Below, piece after piece: positions 8,488 to 17,549 of a stretch of 64,000 nucleotides of DNA (the first letter of the stretch is position 1; each line of letters begins with the position of its first letter). This DNA is from Imperialibacter sp040222815 (GTDB lineage: Bacteria; Bacteroidota; Bacteroidia; Cytophagales; Cyclobacteriaceae), in assembly GCF_040222815.1 (NCBI RefSeq), contig NZ_JAVKCH010000013.1:1-64000 (forward strand). The letters are read 5' to 3'. The notes below the pieces were generated by a model, which saw nothing but the letters and a program-made list of their open reading frames with translations, made no database searches and was not told the origin of the DNA. The translations under genes were made by a program, and so were the position numbers.

Positions 8488-9528
8488 CTAACGGGCTACT
8501 CTTCCGGAAGCGTCGCCTCCCATGAGTTTTTCCACCTCGCTTTTGGTTGCCAGGTTGGCATCACCAACGATGGTATGCTTCAGACACGAAGCGGCAACTG
8601 CGAAATCAAGCGCATGCTGGTCGTTGTCAGGATACTGCAGCAACCCATAAATCAGGCCGCCCATGAAGGAATCGCCGCCACCAACACGGTCAACAATGTG
8701 TGTGATCTGATATTGCTTCGATTCGAACATCTTTTTGCCGTCGTACAATACACCAGCCCAGGAGTTATGTGACGCAGAGATGGAACCTCTCAGTGTAGTA
8801 ATTACTTTTTTGGCTTTTGGGAACTTCACCATCATTTGCTTACACACCGAAAGGAAGGCCTGCGCTGTTACTTCATGCCCCTGTGTGGTTACATTCAGTC
8901 CTTCTGGCTTAATGCCAAAGTGCATTTCGGCGTCCTCTTCATTGCCGAGGATAATATCGCAATAGGAAGTAAGCTCAGTCATGATGGGCTCGGAAGGCAC
9001 ACCGTATTTCCAAAGTTTAGCTCTGTAGTTGAGGTCAGTAGAAATAGTGATGCCCATATCGCTGGCCACTTTTACCGCTTCAAGGCAAGCGTCGGCTGAG
9101 CCCTGCGAAATGGCGGGAGTAATGCCCGTCCAATGGAACCATCCAGCTCCTTCAAATACTTTTTTCCAGTCGATCATGCCCGGCTTGATGTCGGCCATAG
9201 AAGAGTGGGCTCTGTCGTAGACTACTTTGCTGCCACGAGTTACAGCGCCAGTTTCGAGGAAGTAGATTCCCAGACGATCACCTCCGAAAATGATGTTTTG
9301 CGTATTCACACCCCGCTTGCGCATCTCCATCAACGCACATTCGCCAAGATCGTTTTTGGGGAGCCTGGTGACAAAGTCAACAGGTACGCCATAGTTGGCC
9401 AGTGAAACGGCCACGTTTGATTCGCCGCCTCCATAAACCACGTCGAAGGAGTTGGCTTGTGAAAATCTAAGAAAACCCGGAGGTGACAACCTCAACATGA
9501 TCTCGCCAAATGTTACTACTTTTTTCAT
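8488..9528 (-). CDS. kdgK: 2-keto-3-deoxygluconate kinase (PfkB family)
   Basis: A 346-residue ribokinase-fold kinase. The N-terminal GGGESNVAVSLA block binds substrate. The C-terminal DRVGGGDSFMGG holds the anion hole and the catalytic base D286. It phosphorylates 2-keto-3-deoxygluconate to KDPG with ATP in the cytoplasm. It sits between uxaA (84 bases upstream) and eda (66 bases downstream), which strongly supports KDG as substrate rather than another ketose. Confidence 0.92.
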   Translation of the reverse strand: MKKVVTFGEIMLRLSPPGFLRFSQANSFDVVYGGGESNVAVSLANYGVPVDFVTRLPKNDLGECALMEMRKRGVNTQNIIFGGDRLGIYFLETGAVTRGSKVVYDRAHSSMADIKPGMIDWKKVFEGAGWFHWTGITPAISQGSADACLEAVKVASDMGITISTDLNYRAKLWKYGVPSEPIMTELTSYCDIILGNEEDAEMHFGIKPEGLNVTTQGHEVTAQAFLSVCKQMMVKFPKAKKVITTLRGSISASHNSWAGVLYDGKKMFESKQYQITHIVDRVGGGDSFMGGLIYGLLQYPDNDQHALDFAVAASCLKHTIVGDANLATKSEVEKLMGGDASGRVAR

Positions 9529-9612
9529 TGTAGGAGTGAATTAATTCGGATGAAAGTTAAAACATTTTCTTTATTCTAATGCCCGATATGGCCATCTGGT
9601 TATTAGACGAAA

Positions 9613-11265
9613 TTAAAGGGAAACACCCCTCTTCCAGGGAATAAAATCTTCCTGGCCATTTCGGTCGGCGGCACATTTTTTTTCACCGCTTGCCACACTG
9701 ATCAGGTATTCCAGGATCCGCTCTCCAGTCTGTTCGATGGTTTCGCTGCCTTCTATAATAGGGCCAGTATTGATATCAATGATGTCAGGCATTTTTTCAT
9801 ATAGCTTGGTATTACTCGACAACTTGATGACCGGGGCTATAGGATTGCCTGTAGGCGTGCCCAAGCCTGTTGTGAAGAGGCAGATCGTTGCGCCTGAGCC
9901 TACCATGCCGGTGGTTGATTCCACATCGTTGCCAGGTGTGCAAAGGAGGGTAAGGCCTTGCTTGCGCACCTTTTCGGGGTAGTCGAGCACATCGATTACC
10001 GGCGAAGTACCACCTTTTTTTGCTGCTCCTGCCGATTTGATAGCATCAGTGATCAGACCATCCTTGATATTGCCTGGGGAGGGGTTCATGTCGAAGCCGG
10101 AACCTGCCTCGTGTGCTCGTTGGTTGTAGCGAGTCATGAGGTCAACAAACCGATTGGCTGTGGCTTCGTCGACACAGCGGTCGCAAAGTTCTTGTTCTAC
10201 TCCGCAAAGCTCAGGAAACTCCGAAAGGATGACGGAGCCACCCAGGGCCGATATGAGATCGGAAGTATAGCCGATAGCAGGGTTGGCAGAAATACCGGAG
10301 AATCCATCAGAACCGCCACATTCCAGCCCCACGCAAAGTTTGCTTAACGGCGCCGGCTCCCGATGTGCCTGGTTGGCGATGATCAGTCCTGTAAAAATCT
10401 GTTTCACTGCCTCACCGATAAGGTCTGCCTCACGGCCCATTTTCTGCTGTTCAAACACCTGAAAAGGTTTGTTGAACTGAGGGGAGCGCTTGTCAATTTC
10501 TTCTTTTAAAATGCTGGCTTGAGCATTTTGACAGCCTAAGCTGAGCACGGTTGCACCAGCGACATTGGGGTTGGTGACGTAGCCAGCCAACAAACCACAA
10601 AGTGCCTGCGCATCCTGACGGGTGCCGCCACAGCCCATGGAGTGGGTGAGGAAGCGGATGCCATCTACATTGGGGAAAAGTGGGTTGTTGCTGACGCCAA
10701 TGGTAGTTTCGTCAAAAGCCACTTCCTGTATGTCGGAAACACCCTGCCCCGACTGGTACATGGAAATCAGTCTTTTCGTGAACTGCTTGTATTTTTTTGG
10801 ACTGGAGAAGCCGAGTTCTTCGAGAAGCGCCTCTTTCAAAGAGTCAACGTTTTTGTTTTCACAAAAAACCATTGGCACCACTACCCAGTAGTTGGCGGTA
10901 CCGACAGATCCGTCTGACCGGTGATATCCCATGAACGTTTTGCTCTTCCATTTGCTTACATCAGGTGCGACCCAGTTGGTCTTTTTCTCTCTAGCATGGA
11001 GGTCGCCCACCGCATGCGTGGTGTTCTCAACGGAGATTCTCAGGCCCTTTGCAATGGGATTTTTTGCAGTGCCAACAACAAGGCCGTACATTATTATTTT
11101 ATCACCCTGAGCCATGTCGCTCATGGTGAACTTGTGTTTGGCAGCAATGGGCTCTTTGAGGGTGTAGCTGGCTCCGTCCAGGCTCACTGTGTCGCCCTGG
11201 GCAAGGTCGGTGAGGGCAACGATAACGTTGTCGGCTGGGTGTACTTTAAGGACTTTAGCGTTCAT
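9613..11265 (-). CDS. uxaA: UxaA-family altronate dehydratase, candidate L-fuconate dehydratase
   Basis: A 550-residue full-length UxaA protein. An N-terminal SAF domain (about 1-95) is followed by the altronate dehydratase core with family blocks GYHRSDGSVGTANYW, HSMGCGG and GLECGGSDGFSGI, and conserved cysteines typical of an iron-dependent lyase. The classical reaction is D-altronate to 2-keto-3-deoxygluconate plus water. It starts nine bases after uxaB and precedes kdgK, fitting that role. The cluster also contains an L-fucose oxidation pathway without an enolase-type fuconate dehydratase. UxaA-like proteins fill that position in the Campylobacter jejuni fucose locus, so a second activity on L-fuconate is plausible. 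Confidence 0.9.
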   Translation of the reverse strand: MNAKVLKVHPADNVIVALTDLAQGDTVSLDGASYTLKEPIAAKHKFTMSDMAQGDKIIMYGLVVGTAKNPIAKGLRISVENTTHAVGDLHAREKKTNWVAPDVSKWKSKTFMGYHRSDGSVGTANYWVVVPMVFCENKNVDSLKEALLEELGFSSPKKYKQFTKRLISMYQSGQGVSDIQEVAFDETTIGVSNNPLFPNVDGIRFLTHSMGCGGTRQDAQALCGLLAGYVTNPNVAGATVLSLGCQNAQASILKEEIDKRSPQFNKPFQVFEQQKMGREADLIGEAVKQIFTGLIIANQAHREPAPLSKLCVGLECGGSDGFSGISANPAIGYTSDLISALGGSVILSEFPELCGVEQELCDRCVDEATANRFVDLMTRYNQRAHEAGSGFDMNPSPGNIKDGLITDAIKSAGAAKKGGTSPVIDVLDYPEKVRKQGLTLLCTPGNDVESTTGMVGSGATICLFTTGLGTPTGNPIAPVIKLSSNTKLYEKMPDIIDINTGPIIEGSETIEQTGERILEYLISVASGEKKCAADRNGQEDFIPWKRGVSL

Positions 11266-11274
11266 GGCTGAAAT

Positions 11275-12756
11275 TTACAAAACAGTTTGCAGTGCAGCCC
11301 TCATTCCGCCGGAAGAAATAAGGGAGAGTTTTTCGCTGACGTCTTTTTCGAAGCCTGGTAGCCTGGTGAGATCGGCGCCCCAAAGGCTTTCGTCCCTGAG
11401 TACAGCATTGGCTATTTTCTCAGCACCGTACTTTTTCCAAAGGTCGCTCAGGTAGCCAGCGTTGTCATCCTGGATCAGGTAGTCTTTTCCATTGGCGGTT
11501 CCATAGTACTCCTCCCCTTTTGCTTCTGATTTCATAAAACAAATGAACGCTGCAAAACCAAGGGCGAAAAGTGAGGGTACGTCGCTCTTTTGCTCGTAGT
11601 GCTTTAACAGAATCGGCAAGTCCCGCATCTTGATTTTGGATGAATATTGCAGTGTAATGCTCAGCCACTTATGGTGAATGAATGGGTTGCGAAAGCGGTC
11701 AAGAACAGTCTGGCCATAGCTTCTGGCTTCGTCTACCAAAAGCGAGGGTCCACTGATGGCCGGGGCCAATTCCTGCATCATGAGGGTTTCGATGAAGCCA
11801 GATAGCGCCTCGTCTTTCATGCCTTCTTTCACCGTTTCAATGCCAGCCAGCACGCCAATGCCACTCGAAAGGGTATGTGTTCCATTAAGTAGCCTTAGCT
11901 TCAGTTCTCTGTACTTTGTAATGTCTGGAGCAATGACAACGCCTTTGTTGGCTTTGGCAAAAGAAAGCACCTCATTTACTTTTGAATTAGACGCTTCGAT
12001 CGCCCATAGGCTGTAGGGCTCAGAAAGAATGGCCAGGTCATCAGTGTAGTCGAAATTGCGGTCAGTATCGGGAAGCTTTCCAGGGACAATTCTATCCACT
12101 AGGGAGCTGCAAAACTGATTGGCTTCGGAGATCCATTTGATGAAGGCTGTATCCAGCTGGTTTTGTTTTGCCAATGTCAGCACGATGTCTTCCAGCTTTT
12201 GTCCATTGTCGACAATTAGTTCCGTAGGCACGATGACAAACCCTGGCAGGCCGGCAGCGTAGCGAGCCTGTAATATGGCCAGTAGCTTACCGGGAAATGA
12301 TGTTGGAGGCTTGGCTGTGATTTTATCTCCGTCAAGTAAAGCAATCCCCACCTCGGTGGTGTTCGAAACGATCACTTCAATATCGGGATTGATCGCACAT
12401 TTCATGATTTCTTCCCACTCACTTCTGGCGGAAAGCACCCGGCTGATGCTGCTGTTGACAATTGTTTGGTCGACAGTTTTTCCTTCCTGAATGCCTCTGA
12501 CTACATGGGTGTATAGTCCGTCCTGCTCCTGAAATTCGTCAGCGCCTCCCTTGTCGGTAGACTTGATTACAACAACTCTACCATTGAAAGTCCTCTGTCT
12601 GTTGGCTCTGTCGATGAAGTAGTCGATAAGTCCACGAAGCAGGATGCCTGTGCCAAACTGGACCACTTTTTCCGGGAGGTTAAAGATGTTGGAGGGAGGC
12701 ACGGCGGTGCCTTTCAGGAAATCAATTTCTTGCAGGGTGTGTTTGGTAAGTTTCAT
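11275..12756 (-). CDS. uxaB: Tagaturonate reductase / altronate oxidoreductase
   Basis: A 493-residue polyol/mannitol dehydrogenase-family enzyme. The N-terminal Rossmann segment contains VVQFGTGILLRGLIDYFID, and the helical C-terminal domain carries KLRLLNGTHTLSSG and the NPFIHHKWLSI block. It reduces D-tagaturonate to D-altronate with NADH. The ATG at 12756 is chosen; an in-frame TTG at 12777 adds seven residues without homology value. It feeds UxaA directly (nine-base gap). No UxaC isomerase for the usual galacturonate entry is in the window, which points to entry from the neighbouring L-galactonate-type dehydrogenase. Confidence 0.9.
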   Translation of the reverse strand: MKLTKHTLQEIDFLKGTAVPPSNIFNLPEKVVQFGTGILLRGLIDYFIDRANRQRTFNGRVVVIKSTDKGGADEFQEQDGLYTHVVRGIQEGKTVDQTIVNSSISRVLSARSEWEEIMKCAINPDIEVIVSNTTEVGIALLDGDKITAKPPTSFPGKLLAILQARYAAGLPGFVIVPTELIVDNGQKLEDIVLTLAKQNQLDTAFIKWISEANQFCSSLVDRIVPGKLPDTDRNFDYTDDLAILSEPYSLWAIEASNSKVNEVLSFAKANKGVVIAPDITKYRELKLRLLNGTHTLSSGIGVLAGIETVKEGMKDEALSGFIETLMMQELAPAISGPSLLVDEARSYGQTVLDRFRNPFIHHKWLSITLQYSSKIKMRDLPILLKHYEQKSDVPSLFALGFAAFICFMKSEAKGEEYYGTANGKDYLIQDDNAGYLSDLWKKYGAEKIANAVLRDESLWGADLTRLPGFEKDVSEKLSLISSGGMRAALQTVL

Positions 12757-12823
12757 GAACTTCGGTTTGGAGGTCAAAACGGCCCCTAGTTACATAATTT
12801 TAGAGAAAGCTGAAAAACGGGTT

Positions 12824-13834
12824 TTACATCTCCACCATTGCTTTGATGACGCCTGTTTTTGGGTCGAGCCAGGAGTCAAAAGTTTTCTTTACTTTATCAA
12901 AGGTGACCCGGTGTGTGATATAGGTACCCGGGTCGATGAGTTTACTTTTCATGCAGGCCAGTACATGTTCGAAGTCTTCCCGGGTGGCATTGCGGCTGCT
13001 CATCAGGGTGCCTTCCCGTTTGTGAAACTCGGGGTGGCTGAATGTGATGTCTCCTTTTTGCAGACCAACGAGTATGTACCGGGCACTGTGGGCCATGTAG
13101 CTAAAAGCTTTATTGATGGCGAACAGGCTGCCAGTGGCGTCGAAAACCGCAGTTGGCATGCTACCGGCTGTGATGTCCTTAATGGTTTCAGCAGGATTTC
13201 CTTCAGAAGGATTAACTGTAAGCGCTACGATGTTTTTTTCCTTGCAAAAGGCTAGTCGCTGGTCGTTGATGTCCATCGCTATGACTTTGGCACCGGCTAT
13301 TCTGGCAAACTCCATAATCCCCAACCCAATAGGCCCCGCACCGATGACTAGCGCAAATTCGCCCTTTCTTATTTGTGCCCGCCGTATTGCATGGGCTCCT
13401 ATCGCCAGCGGCTCCACCAGGGCCAGCTCTTCTAAGGTATGATCGTTGCCATGCACCAAAGAATAAGATGGAACCGAAAGGTACTCAGTCATCCCTCCAT
13501 CGATGTGCACACCACTTACTTTTAAGGTTTCGCAACAGTTGGGCCTGCCGGATGTGCAAGCAATGCAAGTGCCGCAGTTAAAATAGGGGATAAAGGTAAC
13601 TTGCTCGCCTTTTGAGAATCCTGGAGCGTCTGTTTCGGCTATCTCAGCTGCTAGTTCGTGCCCCAGGATTCTTGGGTAATTGAAGTAGGGCTGTGTGCCT
13701 TCGTAGGCATGAAGATCAGTACCACAGATGCCTATCCTTTTGATTTTTAGTATGGTGTTGCCTTTGGAAAACAAAGGCTCCGGAATGTCTTTATATTCGA
13801 ACTGGCCGGGTGTGGTGCAAATGAGGGATTTCAT
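12824..13834 (-). CDS. lgoD: Zinc alcohol dehydrogenase, probable L-galactonate 5-dehydrogenase
   Basis: A 336-residue MDR-family enzyme. Catalytic zinc ligands are in GICGTD (C37) and LGHE (H59, E60), structural zinc cysteines are C87, C90, C93 and C101, and the NAD-binding motif is GAGPIGLG. Overall it resembles E. coli YjjN/LgoD, including IGICGTDLHAYEG, SGRPNCC and the SHPEFHKREGTLMSSRNAT block. LgoD oxidises L-galactonate to D-tagaturonate, which is exactly the substrate of the next gene, uxaB. The symbol rests on recalled similarity plus context and could be wrong if the substrate is another aldonate such as L-gulonate. Confidence 0.75.
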   Translation of the reverse strand: MKSLICTTPGQFEYKDIPEPLFSKGNTILKIKRIGICGTDLHAYEGTQPYFNYPRILGHELAAEIAETDAPGFSKGEQVTFIPYFNCGTCIACTSGRPNCCETLKVSGVHIDGGMTEYLSVPSYSLVHGNDHTLEELALVEPLAIGAHAIRRAQIRKGEFALVIGAGPIGLGIMEFARIAGAKVIAMDINDQRLAFCKEKNIVALTVNPSEGNPAETIKDITAGSMPTAVFDATGSLFAINKAFSYMAHSARYILVGLQKGDITFSHPEFHKREGTLMSSRNATREDFEHVLACMKSKLIDPGTYITHRVTFDKVKKTFDSWLDPKTGVIKAMVEM

Positions 13835-13934
13835 TGATTGGTCGTCTATTTCAGTTTAGAAGAGTGCATAGGGTTGTTAAATAGATGACGAGATAGGTGG
13901 CCTTGTCCCTTACCTGATCGCAGATTCTTACGAA

Positions 13935-14714
13935 TTAAAGTGCTCTGTCCAGGTGAACGTAGCCGCCATCTACATGAATGAGTTGTCCGGTGGTGTGGCT
14001 CGATCTGTCAGAAAGCAAAAACGCAACTGTGTTGGCGATTTCTTCCGGTGTTGTCATTCGGTTTTCCAGCGGAATCCGGTCTGTCACCTTTTTCAGGTAC
14101 TCTTTTGGGTTGGGCTGCTGGGCCACAAACCATTCGTACATGGGTGTCCAGCACTCGGATACCACCACGCCGTTTACCCTTATGCCGTATTTCAGCAACT
14201 CCACGGCCCATTCTCTGGTGAGGGCATTGCGCCCACCATTGGCCGCTGCGTAGGCAGAGGTTCCGCCCTGGCCGGTTTCGGCGGTTTTTGAAACAATATT
14301 CACGATGGCACCTTTGTCGGCCTTGAGATAGGGCAGTGCATAATGTGCAATCATGTAGTAGTGCACCACGTTTTTGTGCATGCTCTCCATGAACTTTTCG
14401 TAGCTGCCGTGCTCCAGGTTCACGCTATCGTTAACGCCAGCATTATTCACTACGCCGTCTATCCGCCCAGCTTTTTCAAAAGCAAACCGCACTGCTTTTT
14501 CGCATTCTTCCGGGCTGATAAGTTGCGTCGAACGCTGGTAGGCTTTCCCTCCTGACTTCTCTATGTCTGCCACCACCTTCAGGTTGTCTTGCTCATCAAG
14601 ACTTATGATGACGGGAATAGCACCTTCTTCCGCCAGGATTTTGGAAATGGCTTCACCTATACCTCTTCCTCCGCCGGTGACGATGATTACTTTGTCTTTT
14701 AGATTTAAATTCAT
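13935..14714 (-). CDS. SDR, probable L-fucose/L-galactose 1-dehydrogenase
   Basis: A 259-residue short-chain dehydrogenase. It shows the TGGGRGIG cofactor motif (residues 13-20), NNAG (90-93), S142 and Y155, and resembles FucX-type L-fucose dehydrogenases, which make the 1,5-lactone. The ATG at 14714 is preferred: upstream in-frame codons back to 15080 lie inside the lactonase gene and encode no SDR sequence. The gene follows the lactonase by ten bases. The residue four after the catalytic tyrosine is Asn (N159, YAAAN), where almost all SDRs have Lys. GGRNALTREWA follows, so the segment is otherwise intact. Confidence 0.8.
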   Translation of the reverse strand: MNLNLKDKVIIVTGGGRGIGEAISKILAEEGAIPVIISLDEQDNLKVVADIEKSGGKAYQRSTQLISPEECEKAVRFAFEKAGRIDGVVNNAGVNDSVNLEHGSYEKFMESMHKNVVHYYMIAHYALPYLKADKGAIVNIVSKTAETGQGGTSAYAAANGGRNALTREWAVELLKYGIRVNGVVVSECWTPMYEWFVAQQPNPKEYLKKVTDRIPLENRMTTPEEIANTVAFLLSDRSSHTTGQLIHVDGGYVHLDRAL

Positions 14715-14724
14715 AATGTTTTGC

Positions 14725-15558
14725 TCAATCCAAATGATAAAACCTCGCAGCATTTCCGCCCCAAAAAGCTGCTTTTTCACTCCTTGAGAAGCTGGAAAAA
14801 TATTCGTCGACGAGGTCAACCACCTGTGTGTAGTCGGCTGCACAAAGGCAAACGGGCCAGTCGGAGCCGAACATGAGGCGATCCATGCCAAAGCCCTCAA
14901 CTGCGGCATCAAGATAAGGGCGAAAGTCAGCCTTCTGCCAGTTTTTCCAATCAGCTTCGGTGACCATGCCAGATACCTTGCACATAACGTTGTCGAACTG
15001 AGCCAGTGCACCAATGTCCTTTTTCCATTCCTCAATCTTGCCCGCCTTGATGTACGGCTTGGCAAGATGATCCAACACAAAGGACTGATCAGGAAACTCT
15101 TTGACTAACTCACGGGCGTTTTTCAGGTGCTTTGGGAAAATGAGGATGTCGTACGTAAAGCCAAACTTGCTGAGCTTATCGATACCGTTCCGAAACGCTG
15201 GTCGCAGCATAAAGGCGTCGTCGGCTTCTCCCTGGAGAATGTGGCGAAACCCTTTCAATTTTTTAAGCTTGCTAAGCGTTGCCAGCTGCTGCTCGATGTC
15301 TTCAGCTTGTAAATCCACCCAGCCGACTACGCCCTTTATAAAGTCGTTGGCTTGTGCATTCGCCAGCTGAAATTCATTTTCCTGCTGGTTTTGATCGACT
15401 TGTACGAGCACACAACCTTCAATGCCATGCGCATGAAGCACTGGCTCCAGGTTATCGGGCATAAAATCCCGCTGTATCACCTTCATGGAGTCGCCGATCC
15501 AGCCATGCCGGGCCGGATCGTACTTCCAAAAGTGCTGATGAGCGTCAATTTTTGGCAT
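14725..15558 (-). CDS. Amidohydrolase-family L-fuconolactonase
   Basis: A 277-residue amidohydrolase_2 (COG3618) TIM barrel. The metal-binding HQH (H7, H9) is in IDAHQHFW, and the C-terminal FGSDWPVC block holds the catalytic aspartate. The family hydrolyses sugar lactones such as L-fucono-, L-galactono- and L-rhamnono-lactone. It lies between the sugar dehydrogenase and the diketo-acid hydrolase with gaps of 10 and 12 bases, so it should open the lactone made by the SDR. Length is typical (about 275-290). Confidence 0.85.
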   Translation of the reverse strand: MPKIDAHQHFWKYDPARHGWIGDSMKVIQRDFMPDNLEPVLHAHGIEGCVLVQVDQNQQENEFQLANAQANDFIKGVVGWVDLQAEDIEQQLATLSKLKKLKGFRHILQGEADDAFMLRPAFRNGIDKLSKFGFTYDILIFPKHLKNARELVKEFPDQSFVLDHLAKPYIKAGKIEEWKKDIGALAQFDNVMCKVSGMVTEADWKNWQKADFRPYLDAAVEGFGMDRLMFGSDWPVCLCAADYTQVVDLVDEYFSSFSRSEKAAFWGGNAARFYHLD

Positions 15559-15570
15559 CGTTGCAGGCAG

Positions 15571-16425
15571 TCAGGCTCTCCACGCAACTACCTTCTGCTT
15601 CGACACACCCATGCCGTCGATGCCCAGCTCCATCACGTCGCCGGGCTTGAGGTAAACCGGTGGATTGAAACCAAGTCCTACGCCTTTTGGCGTTCCGGTG
15701 GAAATAACATCACCGGGAAGCAGTGTCATGAATTGGCTCAGGTAAGAGATGAGGAATGGCACCTTAAAGATAAGGTCTGAGGTGGAGCCGTCCTGCATCA
15801 TTTTACCATTGACTGACAGCCAAAGACGCACGTTGTTGATGTCTTTTATTTCATCGGGAGTGACCACATAGGGCCCGAGGGGGGCAAATGTGTCGCAGCC
15901 CTTGCCTTTGTCCCAGGTGCCACCACGCTCCAGCTGGAACTCACGTTCCGACACGTCGTTGTGCAAACAGTAGCCAGCCACGTGTTTCATGGCATCTGCT
16001 TCTGACACGTAGCTTGCCTTCGCTCCTATGACGACCGCCAATTCCACCTCCCAGTCAGTTTTTACTGAGTTTTTCGGAATCATTACGTCATCATTTGGCC
16101 CTACAAGTGATGTTGTAGACTTCATGAAAAGGATGGGCTCTTCGGGAATTTTGGCACCAGATTCTTTTGCATGATCTGCGTAATTGAGGCCTATGCAGAC
16201 AATTTTGGAGGGTCGGGCAATGGGGCTGCCAATTCTGGTGCCTGCCGGCACTTTGTCAAGAGAGGACTTATTTCTTTCAACAAAGCCCTTTAGCCTTTCC
16301 AATCCACCGGTTCCGAAGAATTTTTCGTCATAGTCCTCGCCGAGGGGTGATACGTCATAGTGCTGGCCGTCGATGGCTACACCTGGTTTTTCTTTGCCCG
16401 CCGGGCCGAATCTTAGTAGTTGCAT
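15571..16425 (-). CDS. FAH-family hydrolase, probable 2,4-diketo-3-deoxy-L-fuconate hydrolase
   Basis: A 284-residue fumarylacetoacetate hydrolase-fold enzyme. The family blocks are CIGLNYADHAKE, the metal-binding DWEVELAVVIG, and the GDVISTGTPKGVG loop. In the non-phosphorylated fucose pathway this family cleaves 2,4-diketo-3-deoxy-L-fuconate to pyruvate and L-lactate. The neighbouring SDR (four bases upstream) would make that diketo acid. A related role in the L-rhamnose pathway is chemically possible, but the position beside FucP and a mutarotase favours fucose. Confidence 0.82.
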   Translation of the reverse strand: MQLLRFGPAGKEKPGVAIDGQHYDVSPLGEDYDEKFFGTGGLERLKGFVERNKSSLDKVPAGTRIGSPIARPSKIVCIGLNYADHAKESGAKIPEEPILFMKSTTSLVGPNDDVMIPKNSVKTDWEVELAVVIGAKASYVSEADAMKHVAGYCLHNDVSEREFQLERGGTWDKGKGCDTFAPLGPYVVTPDEIKDINNVRLWLSVNGKMMQDGSTSDLIFKVPFLISYLSQFMTLLPGDVISTGTPKGVGLGFNPPVYLKPGDVMELGIDGMGVSKQKVVAWRA

Positions 16426-16429
16426 GTAT

Positions 16430-17194
16430 CTAGGTATTAAGTTTTATAAATCCGCCGTCAATTGGGTAGTCGGTTCCGGTGATAAATGAAGCCTCATCGG
16501 AACACAAATACAAGACTAGATGGGCAACTTCATCGGGTGTGCCCATTCGGCCTATCGGCTGTGTTTTTGAAAGTTTGTCGAACATCTCCTGCTCTTGGCC
16601 CGGGTAGTTCTTTGCAAGGAACCCATCTACAAAAGGTGTGTGCACTCTGCCGGGAGAAACGCAGTTGCACCGGATATTGTCGGCCAGGTGGTCTTTGGCA
16701 ACAGACAATGTCATGGCATAGATAGCCCCCTTGCTTGTGGAATAGGCGAAGCGATCAGCGATACCCATTTGTGCAGCCACGCTGGCCATATTGAGAATTA
16801 CACCGCCCCCAAGCTTTTTCATGATTGGAATAGCCTCATGAATACAATTGTAGACGCCCTTTACATTCACATCCATTACCCGTTGGAAGTCGTCTTCGCT
16901 GGTTGTGTCGGCCCTACCAACGTGGGCAATGCCGGCATTGTTCACCAGGATATGGATGTCGCCAATGGTTGTAAAAAGCTTTCTTACTTCAGTTTGTTTA
17001 CTTATGTCGCAGATATGAGCAGTTGCAGCAAGCCCTTCAGATTTTAAATCGGCGAGGGTGGCGTCGACATTGGCTTGGTTCACGTCAATGATTTGAACGT
17101 TAGCACCGGCTTTAGCAAAAGCGAAAACGGTAGCTTTTCCAATACCACTGGCACCTCCTGTAATGACGGTTGTCCTATTTTTAAGATTATACAT
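16430..17194 (-). CDS. SDR, probable 2-keto-3-deoxy-L-fuconate 4-dehydrogenase
   Basis: A 254-residue classical SDR with TGGASGIG, NNAG, and a normal YSTSK catalytic pentad preceded by a serine, ending with the family-typical YPIDGGFIKLNT. It is expected to oxidise C4 of 2-keto-3-deoxy-L-fuconate with NAD, giving the substrate of the FAH hydrolase that starts four bases later. Unlike the other SDR in this cluster it keeps every catalytic residue. Confidence 0.82.
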   Translation of the reverse strand: MYNLKNRTTVITGGASGIGKATVFAFAKAGANVQIIDVNQANVDATLADLKSEGLAATAHICDISKQTEVRKLFTTIGDIHILVNNAGIAHVGRADTTSEDDFQRVMDVNVKGVYNCIHEAIPIMKKLGGGVILNMASVAAQMGIADRFAYSTSKGAIYAMTLSVAKDHLADNIRCNCVSPGRVHTPFVDGFLAKNYPGQEQEMFDKLSKTQPIGRMGTPDEVAHLVLYLCSDEASFITGTDYPIDGGFIKLNT

Positions 17195-17204
17195 CCTTAT
17201 TAAG

Positions 17205-17546
17205 TTATTCAGTCAAAGAAAATATTTTATCCATTAAAAGCCACTTTTCGCCAGGTTTAGCTGTGGGCAGCGCCTGCTGGTACTTCCACATCAATTTTTC
17301 CCATTCCTGCACTTTTGGGTTGTTAGCGTCCATTTCGGCCTTCTTACTAAAACTAAAGGTACTAATCGTCTGCATCACCATAAAGAGACGGTTGCCTGAG
17401 CGGTATATTTCCATCTGCTCGATTCCGCTTTCTCTGATGCTCTCCAGTATTTCCGGCCATACTTGCTGGTGATGCCTTTCATAGTCAGCTATGAGTTTAG
17501 AGTCATCTTTCAGGTCAAGTGTCAGGTAAAAGGTTTGCTGTGCCAT
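17205..17546 (-). CDS. L-rhamnose/L-fucose mutarotase (RhaM fold)
   Basis: A 113-residue dimeric alpha+beta barrel protein of the COG3254 (DUF718) family. Typical blocks are YERHHQQVWPEI near the N-terminus, MEIYRSGNRLFMVMQT, and LMWKYQQALP. It interconverts anomers of 6-deoxy sugars. Family members are known for rhamnose and fucose; between a FucP transporter and fucose-oxidation enzymes, fucose (or L-galactose) is more likely. It may also serve the rhamnose operon at 48.6-53.6 kb. Confidence 0.85.
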   Translation of the reverse strand: MAQQTFYLTLDLKDDSKLIADYERHHQQVWPEILESIRESGIEQMEIYRSGNRLFMVMQTISTFSFSKKAEMDANNPKVQEWEKLMWKYQQALPTAKPGEKWLLMDKIFSLTE

Positions 17547-17549
17547 TGT

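Noticed and set aside
12644..13255. 203-residue plus-strand frame
   Set aside because: It runs antisense across the end of the zinc dehydrogenase and the start of uxaB, two well-supported genes, and shows no domain.
14715..15080. N-terminal extension of the SDR gene by 122 codons
   Set aside because: The extension lies within the lactonase gene in another frame and encodes no SDR sequence. The ATG at 14714 begins exactly at the Rossmann fold.
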